Position numbers and translations under genes: made by a program. Below, piece by piece: positions 51,235-58,941 of a stretch of 64,000 nucleotides of DNA. The number at the start of each line of letters is the position of its first letter. The first letter of the stretch is position 1. This stretch comes from Terriglobia bacterium (lineage in GTDB: Bacteria; Acidobacteriota; Terriglobia; Terriglobales; Acidobacteriaceae), in the NCBI GenBank assembly GCA_020073665.1, contig JAIQEU010000006.1, forward strand, positions 310,001 to 374,000, in the 5' to 3' direction. The notes beneath the pieces were generated by a model. That model was not told the DNA's origin and did no database searches. It saw only the letters and a list, made by a program, of their open reading frames with translations.

Positions 51235-52413
51235 ATGATCACACGCGAAGACATCCGTGAGCTGGCTCAATTCCAAATCGATAGTCCGGAAGACTGTGCC
51301 CTGAGCTTTTACTTCCAGCCGCAAACTCCGCAGAACAAGTCGCACCGCGGAGAAACCATCCTAGTCAAAGACCTGGTACGGAACGCGCTGCGCGAGGCCG
51401 AAAAAAACGGCAAGAACGGTCTCACCCGTGCCAGCCTCGACCGCATCCTCGAGCTAGCCGCCGGATTGCACGGCAACCAGGCGCGGGCCAAGGCGGTGTT
51501 TTCCTGCGGCAGCCGTGATTTCTGGCGCGAGTTTGACCTGCCGCCGCGGTTGCCTGGAACCCAGCTGTTCGTCAACCGCCGTTTTCATCTGAAACCGCTG
51601 GCCCTGCTGCTAGGGGCACAGCCGCGTTTGGGAGTGGCGCTGGTGGATCGGCAGCGGGCGCGTTTTTTTGACATGCGCCTGGATGAGCTAAGGGAGCGCG
51701 AAGCCCTGTTCCATTCCATGCCCCGCCACGGCCGCAGCGATGGTTACGCCGGATACGATGCCGGCCATAGCCAGCGGCGCGTGGACGACGAGGCCCGCCA
51801 TCACTTCAAGAACGTCGCCGAACACCTGCGGGAAGCCATGGAAAAAGGCAAGTTCGAGCGCCTGATCGTGGGCTGCAACGACGCCACCTGGCATGAGGTC
51901 GAGCCGCTACTCCATCCCTATGTGAAGCAGCGGCTGCTGGGCCGTTTCTCCTGTGAAGTCGCGAACGCCAGCGGCGACCGGGTCAGGGCAGAAGCGGACC
52001 GCATCCTGCGAGAGGCACTCGATCAGCGCTGCCACAAGCTGGTTCGCGAAGTGCTGGACCAGGCCAAGAGCAACAGTCGCGGCGTCACCGGACTGCGTCG
52101 GGTGCTGCGTTCGATTGAAATGGGCGAGGTGCAGACCCTGTTTATCGGCGACCGGTATGCGGCCCACGCGGTGGAGTGCGCGAAATGCGGCCACCTCGAT
52201 CCTCACATGGTTCGCCACTGTCCGGTGTGCGCGCAGGAAACGCGCGAGCTCGACGACGTATGCGACGTGATTATCCCCACCGCGATCCTCCGCGACATCG
52301 AACTGTTCTACGTGAAGGACGACGAGGAATTCGATCAGGCGGGCAACATTGCCGCCCTGCTGCGCTTCCGCGCCGACCAGAGCAAGGGCACCAGGATCCC
52401 GGCAGCCTCGTAA
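51235..52413 (+). CDS. baeRF-family (eRF1/Vms1-like) ribosome-associated protein
   Basis: 392 aa. It resembles the bacterial archaeo-eukaryotic-release-factor (baeRF) group related to eRF1 and Vms1/ANKZF1. An N-terminal region is followed by a central RNase-H-like/eRF1 domain-2-like segment (LGVALVDRQRARFFDMRLDE). The loop GHSQRRVDDEARHHF (177-191) occupies the place of eRF1's GGQ loop and following helix. A C-terminal domain has NASGDRVRAEADRIL, a zinc ribbon (C315, C318, C329, C332) and the ending NIAALLRFR. Vms1-type proteins release peptidyl-tRNA on stalled subunits. Co-operonic with the hibernation-sigma fusion. GGGAG lies 8 nt before ATG 51235; GTG 51232 is also possible. Confidence 0.72.
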   Translation: MITREDIRELAQFQIDSPEDCALSFYFQPQTPQNKSHRGETILVKDLVRNALREAEKNGKNGLTRASLDRILELAAGLHGNQARAKAVFSCGSRDFWREFDLPPRLPGTQLFVNRRFHLKPLALLLGAQPRLGVALVDRQRARFFDMRLDELREREALFHSMPRHGRSDGYAGYDAGHSQRRVDDEARHHFKNVAEHLREAMEKGKFERLIVGCNDATWHEVEPLLHPYVKQRLLGRFSCEVANASGDRVRAEADRILREALDQRCHKLVREVLDQAKSNSRGVTGLRRVLRSIEMGEVQTLFIGDRYAAHAVECAKCGHLDPHMVRHCPVCAQETRELDDVCDVIIPTAILRDIELFYVKDDEEFDQAGNIAALLRFRADQSKGTRIPAAS

Positions 52414-52433
52414 ATCAATAACTTGGGATGGGA

Positions 52434-52461
52434 GGGCCCGCCAGGTGCGGGCCCTTTCTTT
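52434..52461 (+). terminator. Rho-independent terminator of the RaiA-sigma/baeRF operon
   Basis: GGGCCCGC-CAGGT-GCGGGCCC is a perfect 8-bp stem followed by TTTCTTT, 20 bp after the baeRF stop. Confidence 0.88.
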
Positions 52462-52694
52462 GTGTGAACAGCATGTAATAGCTATAAGATAATACTTCCG
52501 TAGAGATCAGAAGCCTCATTCGATGGGCAACCACCCATCCGACCATCGCCCAGAATGCCATCCAGTTGCGCTTGGAAGCCCGTTGGGGCGCTGCTGGCTA
52601 TCGGGAGATGTCCTTGGTCGTCCGAATGCAGGGGTGGCCGCAAAACGCATCCTGACGCAAAAGATTAGCCTATGGTTAATGTGTGCTCGCTGAC
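52462..52694. other. Intergenic region
   Basis: About 230 bases. A short plus-strand frame around 52520-52650 reads like protein (AQNAIQLRLEARWGAAGYRE) but ends quickly and has no start signal; possibly a decayed gene. Nothing else recognised. Confidence 0.3.
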
Positions 52695-53165
52695 CTAAGG
52701 CTTCGCCTTGGCTGGATCATCGGCCGGGTTCACGTAGTTCATGACAAACGGTCCGCTGCCGTGCAATTGCAGCACGGTCTCGCCCTTGGCTTGGGCAAAG
52801 TGGTGCATTTCCTTTGGCATCATCACGTACGAACCCGCCGGCAATTCCTGCAGTGCCGCTGCGTCGAACTTGTCTCCCATACCCGCCAGGAACGACCCGC
52901 GCATCACCGTTACATTCTCATCCTCCGGATGCCAGTGCGGAGGCACCTTGGTCCCATCCGGCATGCGCAGGCGAAGCGTGTAAGGCCCGGTCTTGCTGGG
53001 ATCGCCGGAAAGCACGGTCATCTCCACCCCGGGCATCAGGGCAGCCCACTTGAAGCCTCCCGGCTTGGCAATGATGGGGGCGTTGTTCTGCGCGGCGGCG
53101 CAGGAAACCAAGCAGTAGAAACTCACTAAAACCGGCAGCACCATGGCAGCGATGCAGCGCTTCAT
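52695..53165 (-). CDS. Secreted cupin-domain protein
   Basis: 156 aa with a signal peptide (MVLPVLVSFYCLVSCAAAQ) and one cupin barrel: metal motif 1 PPHWHPEDENVTVMRG (two His and a Glu) and motif 2 GSYVMMPKEMHHFAQAKG. It probably binds a divalent metal in the periplasm; enzymatic role unknown. GGAGAT precedes the ATG. Divergent from the asparaginase gene. Confidence 0.82.
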   Translation of the reverse strand: MKRCIAAMVLPVLVSFYCLVSCAAAQNNAPIIAKPGGFKWAALMPGVEMTVLSGDPSKTGPYTLRLRMPDGTKVPPHWHPEDENVTVMRGSFLAGMGDKFDAAALQELPAGSYVMMPKEMHHFAQAKGETVLQLHGSGPFVMNYVNPADDPAKAKP

Positions 53166-53320
53166 CGAAGATCTCCTTGAGAGTGGTTAACGGGGACGAG
53201 AGTGCATGCCATCCGCCCCCTGAGCAAGCATTAGATGGCAACCCTGAAAGGACGTCAAGCCCAAGATCGGCAGCGTGCTATGCTGTTCGCCGCTTCCACC
53301 AAGACCGTAGTGAGGTTGAC

Positions 53321-54559
53321 ATGGGTTATTCGCGCCGCGATTTTCTGGCGACCGCCGTGGTCGGGTCGCTTTCGCTGGGCTTGGAAGGGCAAGAAAGCAA
53401 GGCTACGGAACCTGCACGTGCCGCAACTGACCCCACGACCGGCAAGCGGCCGATCATCGTGTGCGCCAAGAACGGCCTCAATTATCTCGATGAGGCGTTC
53501 GGCATGCTGCGCGGCGGAGCCGACACCCTGGATGCCGCGCTGCGAGTAATACGCGGGCCGGAGGACGATCCCAACAACGACAGTGTCGGCCTGGGCGGTA
53601 TCCCCAACGAGGAAGGCGTCGTCGAGCTCGATGCCTGCTGCATGCACGGCCCCACTCGGCGCGCGGGCGCGGTCGGCGGTGTGCGCAACATCAAGAATGT
53701 TTCCCTGGTGGCTAAGGCCGTGATGGAGCACACCGGGCACGTCATGCTGGTAGGCGAGGGTGCCGAACGCTTTGCCGTGGCCCAGGGCTTTCCGCGCGAG
53801 AACCTGCTGACCGAGCACTCCCGCAAAATCTGGATGCTGTGGAAAGAGTGGCAATCCAGCCGTGACTGGTGGGGGCCTGGCATCGACGCACCCAACTGGA
53901 AAGCGCCGGAGACCGTACCCGATTCGGAGTTGTGGCAGCAGCGCATCCAGAAGCTCGAAGAAATAGCTGCTGGCCTGGCGATCGAGCCGGAGTTTCGTTC
54001 TGCCGCCATCCACCGCGTCCTATTCCCGCCCACCGGAACCATCCACTGCTCGGCCTTGAATGAAAAAGGCGAGATCTCGGGTTGCACCACCACCAGTGGC
54101 CTGGCATTCAAACTCCCCGGCCGGGTCGGCGATTCGCCCATCATCGGCGCCGGATGCTACACCGACCAGGACGTGGGTTCGGCCGGAGCCACCGGCACCG
54201 GGGAACAGAACATCAAGGTGGCGGGCGCGCATACCATTGTCGAAAATATGCGCCGCGGCATGTCACCGCAGGAAGCGGGTCTGGACGCCCTCAAGCGTAT
54301 CGTGCGCAACTTCAACGGAGACCACAACAAACTTCGCTTCATGGACATGACCTACTACGTTCTTCGCACCGATGGCGCCTACGCCTGCGTGTCGTTGTGG
54401 GAGGGCTACTCGCCCACCGATCCGCATGGCATGGCCATCCACGACGGCACTCGGCGCATCGAGAAGTCCGTCGGTTTGCTGAAGGGCAATTCGCAGGAAT
54501 TCCCCCCGGTGCCGAAGATACCGCCGGAGCTGTTGAAGAATTCGGATTACTACAAGTAG
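53321..54559 (+). CDS. Tat-exported N4-(beta-N-acetylglucosaminyl)-L-asparaginase/isoaspartyl peptidase family Ntn hydrolase
   Basis: 412 aa. A twin-arginine signal (YSRRDFLATAVVGSLSLG) at the N-terminus. The T2 Ntn-hydrolase core follows: GGAD-TLDAAL, DDPNNDSVGLGGIPNEEG, predicted autoprocessing nucleophile T240 in PPTGTIHCSALN, and the glycosylasparaginase signature CTTTSGLAFKLPGRVGDSPI. In glycosylasparaginase the residue before Thr is Asp; here it is Gly. Family enzymes cleave GlcNAc-Asn, isoaspartyl or asparagine bonds. The ATG was chosen for the Tat signal and GAGG upstream. Confidence 0.88.
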   Translation: MGYSRRDFLATAVVGSLSLGLEGQESKATEPARAATDPTTGKRPIIVCAKNGLNYLDEAFGMLRGGADTLDAALRVIRGPEDDPNNDSVGLGGIPNEEGVVELDACCMHGPTRRAGAVGGVRNIKNVSLVAKAVMEHTGHVMLVGEGAERFAVAQGFPRENLLTEHSRKIWMLWKEWQSSRDWWGPGIDAPNWKAPETVPDSELWQQRIQKLEEIAAGLAIEPEFRSAAIHRVLFPPTGTIHCSALNEKGEISGCTTTSGLAFKLPGRVGDSPIIGAGCYTDQDVGSAGATGTGEQNIKVAGAHTIVENMRRGMSPQEAGLDALKRIVRNFNGDHNKLRFMDMTYYVLRTDGAYACVSLWEGYSPTDPHGMAIHDGTRRIEKSVGLLKGNSQEFPPVPKIPPELLKNSDYYK

Positions 54560-54568
54560 GGCAGGGGC

Positions 54569-54760
54569 GTGCTGGCAATCCACTCTTCTCCCGCTCTTTA
54601 CGTGGAAGCTTTACGAATTACAGGAAAGCATCGCCTGGCCTGGTATGACGCGCTCATTGTCGCCGCCGCCCGCGAAGGCCAATGCGCAACGCTCTACAGT
54701 GAAGACCTCCAGCACGGGCGGGAAATAGAAGGTCTGCGGATCACGAACCCGTTTGTGTGA
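54569..54760 (+). pseudogene. PIN-domain (VapC-type) toxin, C-terminal remnant
   Basis: 63 codons matching the last third of a PIN ribonuclease: AWYDALIVAAAREGQCATLYSED with the acidic active-site residues (D in WYDALI, ED in SEDL), then GLRITNPF. The N-terminal Asp and any antitoxin are missing, so it is probably inactive. GTG is an arbitrary start. Confidence 0.75.
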
Positions 54761-54844
54761 ATCGAGGAGACAAGTATGGGACAGGCGCTCGCCTGACTTG
54801 GCGAAGCCTGTCCTGACGACTGGAGACGGACTACCGGCGACTGC

Positions 54845-55879
54845 CTACATGAACCTCACCTTCACATCCGGTCCCTTCTCCAGATGGATGCTTTCGATGA
54901 ACCGCACTTTGCCGGTTTTCAGCGTCATGATCACCGACGAGGTGCGAGTGCCTTCGCCGAAGAAGCGGACACCTTTCATCAGCGCACCTTCGGTCACGCC
55001 AGTGGCCGCGAAAATGAGCTGCTTGCCGGGGGCAAGGTCTTCGGCCTCGTAAATCTTCTTGCCGTCTTTGATGCCCATGCGGGCGATGCGCTGTTCGAGT
55101 TCGGGCTTGTCGATGACCAGCCGGCCCAACATGTAGCCATTCAGGCAGCGAATGGCGGCGGCAGTGATGACGCCTTCCGGCGCGCCGCCCGAACCCATGA
55201 CCGCATGCACTCCGGTGCCGATTACGGCCGAAGCGATGCCGGCCGAGAGGTCGCCATCGCCAATCAGCTTGATGCGGGCGCCGGCCGCGCGGATCTCGGC
55301 AATCAGCTTCTCGTGCCGCGGACGGTCAAGCACGATGACCACCAGGTCCTCGACGTCGCGGCCCATGCGCTTGGCGATGTTCTTCAAGTTGTCGGCCGGG
55401 GGAGCGTCCAGATCGACCGCGCCTTTGCATGATGGTCCCACCACAATCTTTTCCATGTAGCAGTCCGGCGCGTTCAGCAGCCCGCCTTTTTCCGACGCGG
55501 CCAGCACGGTAATGGATCCCGGCGACCCCGTGGCGCACAGGTTGGTGCCTTCCAAGGGATCGACTGCAATGTCCACTTCGGGGACGTCGCGTCCGTCGGG
55601 AAACTCGGCGCCAACCTTCTCTCCGATGTAGAGCATGGGAGCTTCATCGCGCTCGCCCTCGCCAATCACGATGGTGCCGCGCATGGGGACCGTGTCCATG
55701 GTCTGGCGCATGGCCTCGGTGGCCACATGGTCAGATAGTTTGCGCTCGCCCTGGCCCATGGTGTGGGCCGAAGCGATGGCGGCGTTTTCCACCACCCGCA
55801 GGAATTCGAGCGCCAGGTCGCTCTCCAGGTTTTCGCCAAAACTCCTGGCCTTCACATCAGGGCGGGCTTGGGTCGTCAT
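54845..55879 (-). CDS. glpX: Class II fructose-1,6-bisphosphatase
   Basis: 344 aa. Hydrolyses fructose-1,6-bisphosphate to fructose-6-phosphate in gluconeogenesis. Signature: [57 protein letters not shown] and the metal-binding acidic residues around them. Full length. GGAGGCA precedes the ATG at 55879. Monocistronic, divergent from the AhpD-like gene. Confidence 0.95.
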   Translation of the reverse strand: MTTQARPDVKARSFGENLESDLALEFLRVVENAAIASAHTMGQGERKLSDHVATEAMRQTMDTVPMRGTIVIGEGERDEAPMLYIGEKVGAEFPDGRDVPEVDIAVDPLEGTNLCATGSPGSITVLAASEKGGLLNAPDCYMEKIVVGPSCKGAVDLDAPPADNLKNIAKRMGRDVEDLVVIVLDRPRHEKLIAEIRAAGARIKLIGDGDLSAGIASAVIGTGVHAVMGSGGAPEGVITAAAIRCLNGYMLGRLVIDKPELEQRIARMGIKDGKKIYEAEDLAPGKQLIFAATGVTEGALMKGVRFFGEGTRTSSVIMTLKTGKVRFIESIHLEKGPDVKVRFM

Positions 55880-55982
55880 AAGTGCCTCCGAATGAACCGG
55901 CTAGAGAATATAAACCGAACAGGTGGCGGAGGGGAAGGAGGCATGTCACTTTACCCTCGCGCCTCCATCTTTCACCTTCTGC

Positions 55983-55988
55983 TAACCT
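55983..55988 (+). promoter_or_regulatory. -10 element TAACCT of the AhpD-like gene
   Basis: TAACCT ends 7 nt before the ATG at 55996, matching the spacing of other leaderless candidates. Confidence 0.4.
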
Positions 55989-55995
55989 TTTCTCC

Positions 55996-56394
55996 ATGAC
56001 TACCGAGCGCAAGGAACCTGCCTATCTGTTTACCGAGACGCAAGTCGCCGGCAAGAGCGCTTTGGCGCGCCAGTTTCTGGAGACCCGGACGCGGTTGAAC
56101 GCTAACGTCGACAAAGCCGACAATTTCCTGGTCAAGCGCTTCTACAACATCGACCACAATACCTATCTGGAAGGCGCGATCCCGGCGAAATACAAAGAGC
56201 TGATGGGACTGGTGGTCTCGGCAGGATTGCGTTGCGACGACTGCATCAACTACCACATCATCCAGTCATACCGCTTAGGGGCGAATCGCGAGGAGCAGGA
56301 AGAAGCGCTGAATGTGGCCCTGGTGGTGGGCGGGAGCATCGTGATCCCGCACCTGCGACGGGCTTACGCCCTGCTGGAAGAGCTTTACGGTTAA
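55996..56394 (+). CDS. AhpD-like carboxymuconolactone decarboxylase family protein
   Basis: 132 aa, one CMD domain: KYKELMGLVVSAGLRCDDC, where the CxxC (CDDC) and downstream His (NYHI) form the AhpD peroxidatic proton-relay motif. It may reduce peroxides or act as a redox partner. An upstream open frame to 55882 has no homology; the -10 position favours 55996. Convergent with the acyl-CoA dehydrogenase gene. Confidence 0.85.
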   Translation: MTTERKEPAYLFTETQVAGKSALARQFLETRTRLNANVDKADNFLVKRFYNIDHNTYLEGAIPAKYKELMGLVVSAGLRCDDCINYHIIQSYRLGANREEQEEALNVALVVGGSIVIPHLRRAYALLEELYG

Positions 56395-56447
56395 CCGCGA
56401 GGAGAAAACCTCCGCTGCGCTTTCGGCGCGGTTCAAGATTTTGACAT

Positions 56448-57626
56448 TCAGAACGCGTCGATCCCGGTAACCCGCGCCCCGATGATCAGAGTATGGATGT
56501 CCTGCGTGCCTTCGTAGGTCTTCACCGATTCCAGGTTCATCATGTGGCGCATGATGGGGTAGTCGTCGGCAACGCCGTTGGCGCCCAGGATGTCGCGGGA
56601 GAGGCGGGCGCATTCGAGAGCCATCCAGACGTTGTTCCGCTTGGCCATCGAGATGTGGTAGTGCTCGGCCTTGCCCTGGTCCTTGAGGCGGCCCACCTGC
56701 AGCACCAGCAACTGGGCTTTGGTGATCTCGGTAATCATCCAGGAAAGTTTTTCCTGCACCAGTTGGTGCGAGGCGATAGGCTGATCACGGAATTGCTTGC
56801 GCAGCAGGGAATACTGCAAAGCGCAGTCGTAGCAAGCCATAGCCGCGCCGATAGCGCCCCAAGCGATGCCGTAGCGCGCCTGGTTCAGGCACATCAGCGG
56901 CGACTTCAGTCCGCCGGAGCCGGGCAGCAGGTTCGATTCCGGTACGCGCACGTCCTGCAGCGACAGGCCCGAGGTTACCGAGGCTCGCAGCGACCACTTG
57001 CCGTGGATGTCCTCGGCTTTGAAGCCCGGGCGATTGGTTTCCACCAGGAAGCCGCGAATCTTGTTGTCTTCGTTCTCCACCTTGGCCCAGATGATGGCCA
57101 CGTCGGCGATGGTGCCGGAGGTGATCCACATCTTCTCGCCGTTGAGGACGTATTCGTTTCCCACCTTGCGGGCGCGGGTGCGCATGCCTCCGGGATTGGA
57201 GCCGAAGTCGGGCTCAGTCAGGCCGAAGCAGCCGAGTTTCTCGCCTTTCTGCAGGGCAGGGAGCCAGGTCTGCTTCTGCTCGTCGCTGCCGAAGGCGTAA
57301 ATGGGATACATGACCAGGGCGGATTGCACGCTGACAAAGCTGCGCACGCCGGAGTCGCCGCGCTCCAATTCCTGGGTGACCAGTCCGTACTCCACGTTCG
57401 ACATTCCGGCGCAGCCGTAGCCCTTCAGGCTGGCGCCAAAAAAGCCCAGGTCGCCCATGGGCTTGACCAGTTCGCGGGGGAAGCGCCCAGCGCGGTTGCA
57501 CTCTTCGATGATGGGGATGAGGTTGTCTTCAATGAACTTGCGGGCGGTGTCTCGGACCAGCCGCTCGTCGTCGGTCAACAGCGTGTCAAATTCGATGAAG
57601 TCAACGCCCTTAAACTTGATGGCCAT
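56448..57626 (-). CDS. Acyl-CoA dehydrogenase, glutaryl-CoA dehydrogenase-like
   Basis: 392-aa FAD enzyme. Signature FGLTEPDFGSNPGGMRTRA, WITSGTIADVAIIWAKV, RYGIAWGAIGAAMACYD, and the catalytic Glu in KTYEGTQDIHTL. The RYGIAWG and C-terminal IIGARVTGIDAF phrases are typical of GcdH, which oxidatively decarboxylates glutaryl-CoA to crotonyl-CoA in lysine/tryptophan degradation. No pathway partners are nearby, so the substrate is inferred. ATG 57626 follows AAAAGAGAA. Confidence 0.9.
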   Translation of the reverse strand: MAIKFKGVDFIEFDTLLTDDERLVRDTARKFIEDNLIPIIEECNRAGRFPRELVKPMGDLGFFGASLKGYGCAGMSNVEYGLVTQELERGDSGVRSFVSVQSALVMYPIYAFGSDEQKQTWLPALQKGEKLGCFGLTEPDFGSNPGGMRTRARKVGNEYVLNGEKMWITSGTIADVAIIWAKVENEDNKIRGFLVETNRPGFKAEDIHGKWSLRASVTSGLSLQDVRVPESNLLPGSGGLKSPLMCLNQARYGIAWGAIGAAMACYDCALQYSLLRKQFRDQPIASHQLVQEKLSWMITEITKAQLLVLQVGRLKDQGKAEHYHISMAKRNNVWMALECARLSRDILGANGVADDYPIMRHMMNLESVKTYEGTQDIHTLIIGARVTGIDAF

Positions 57627-57959
57627 GCGGTTCTCTTTTCTGACGGCACTCTAGCGAAGCTAACGCGTAGAAGGAAACTCTCCACGCTAACAAAGGGTGC
57701 CCATGGCGTCAAACTTAAGCGTACCGAGCACGCGGTTCCTAGTAATGAGAGAAGCCAAGCGCCGGGAAGTCGCCATGGTTTCTTCGGAACTTGGTACTGC
57801 TTTTGACAATCTTTTTGCAATTCCCACCCGCGGTTATAGCCCACTGGCATCTAAACTTGGAAGCGAGGTTTCTCGGTACTCGGACTACTCGGTACTGACG
57901 TAACCCGAACGAGCAGTTGCCCTCCGGCTAGACAAAGGGCACAATACCTCGATTGCCTT
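57627..57959. other. Intergenic region with TACTCGG word repeats
   Basis: About 330 bases without a gene. CTCGGTACTCGGACTACTCG followed by GTACTGAC (57872-57898) is an imperfect repeat like that at 48791-48812 before mqnE. TACCTC (57945-57950) may be the -10 of the next gene, 9 nt before its ATG. Confidence 0.45.
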
Positions 57960-58805
57960 ATGAAACGGACGACACCAGATGCGCTCGCGATATTGCTGAC
58001 CTTGGCGATTCTGGCCGGGTCAGCCGGGGCTGCCGATGTCCCCGCCATCGGTGCCTCTGGGCTCGATCGCGGCTTCCGCTTGATGTACAACCTGGACTTC
58101 GACCACGCTCACCAGGTTTTTTCCGCCTGGCAGCAGGACCACCCCGAAGATCCGCTAGGCCCGGCGGGCGACGCGGCGGGGCTGCTGTTCTCCGAGTTCG
58201 ACCGGCTGGGCGTGCTGGAATCTCAGTTTGACGACAAGGCGTTCGAAGCCCGCAAGAAGCTCTCTCCCGACCCGGCCTTGCGCGAGCGTTTCAACGCCGC
58301 GTTGAGCTTGGCGGAGAGTCGGGCCCGCACCCGCCTGGCTAAGGATCCCAAAGACCGCGATGCGCTGTTTGCCATGACGCTTTCGTCCGGGCTGCAGGCC
58401 GACTACGCTGCATTCATCGACAAGAGCAACTTCTCAGCTCTCCACCACACCAAGGACGCCACCTCGTGGGCCGACCAGTTGCTGGCTGTGGATCCGCAAT
58501 GCTACGACGCTCACCTGGCCACTGGAATCAGCCGCTACATAGTCGGGAGCATGGCGGCGCCGGTCCGCTGGTTCCTGCGCCTGGGAGGCGTGTCGGGCGA
58601 CAAGAAGGCGGGCATTGAGGAGTTGCAATTGACCGCCGAGCGGGGCCACTACCTGGCGCCGTTCGCGCGCATCCTGCTGGCCATCGCCTACGTGCGAGAC
58701 AAAGACAACGCCAGCGCCCGCGACCTGCTGTCGTCGCTGCGTCAGGAATTCCCCAACAACTCGCTGTTCGCCCTCGAAATCGCGCGTCTCGACTCCATTC
58801 GCTAA
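57960..58805 (+). CDS. Secreted TPR protein (paralog of 31704)
   Basis: 281 aa with a signal peptide (LAILLTLAILAGSAGAADV). It shares with the gene at 31704 the start of the mature part (YNLDFDHAHQVFSAWQQDHP) and the middle phrase YIVGSMAAPVRWFLRLGGVS, then DKKAGIEELQ; TPR-like helices throughout. It lacks the C-terminal about 120 residues of the paralog. Probably periplasmic; role unknown. Confidence 0.75.
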   Translation: MKRTTPDALAILLTLAILAGSAGAADVPAIGASGLDRGFRLMYNLDFDHAHQVFSAWQQDHPEDPLGPAGDAAGLLFSEFDRLGVLESQFDDKAFEARKKLSPDPALRERFNAALSLAESRARTRLAKDPKDRDALFAMTLSSGLQADYAAFIDKSNFSALHHTKDATSWADQLLAVDPQCYDAHLATGISRYIVGSMAAPVRWFLRLGGVSGDKKAGIEELQLTAERGHYLAPFARILLAIAYVRDKDNASARDLLSSLRQEFPNNSLFALEIARLDSIR

Positions 58806-58874
58806 GCGCGCTGGCGCGCGCCATCACTCTGCAAGTCCCGCCGTTTCTTGTCGATTCATCAGAAATTTACCCTG

Positions 58875-58896
58875 CTGTAATAATCCTGTAACACAG
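58875..58896 (+). promoter_or_regulatory. Pho box upstream of pstS
   Basis: CTGTAAT-AATC-CTGTAAC-ACAG is two 11-bp PhoB half-sites closely matching the CTGTCAT consensus. A TATACC -10-like hexamer follows at 58916-58921, and the pstS start is at 58942. Phosphate-starvation control by a PhoB-type regulator is inferred. Confidence 0.65.
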
Positions 58897-58941
58897 CGAA
58901 CGTAAAACTCGACCGTATACCAACGCAAGGAGGAACTTCGA

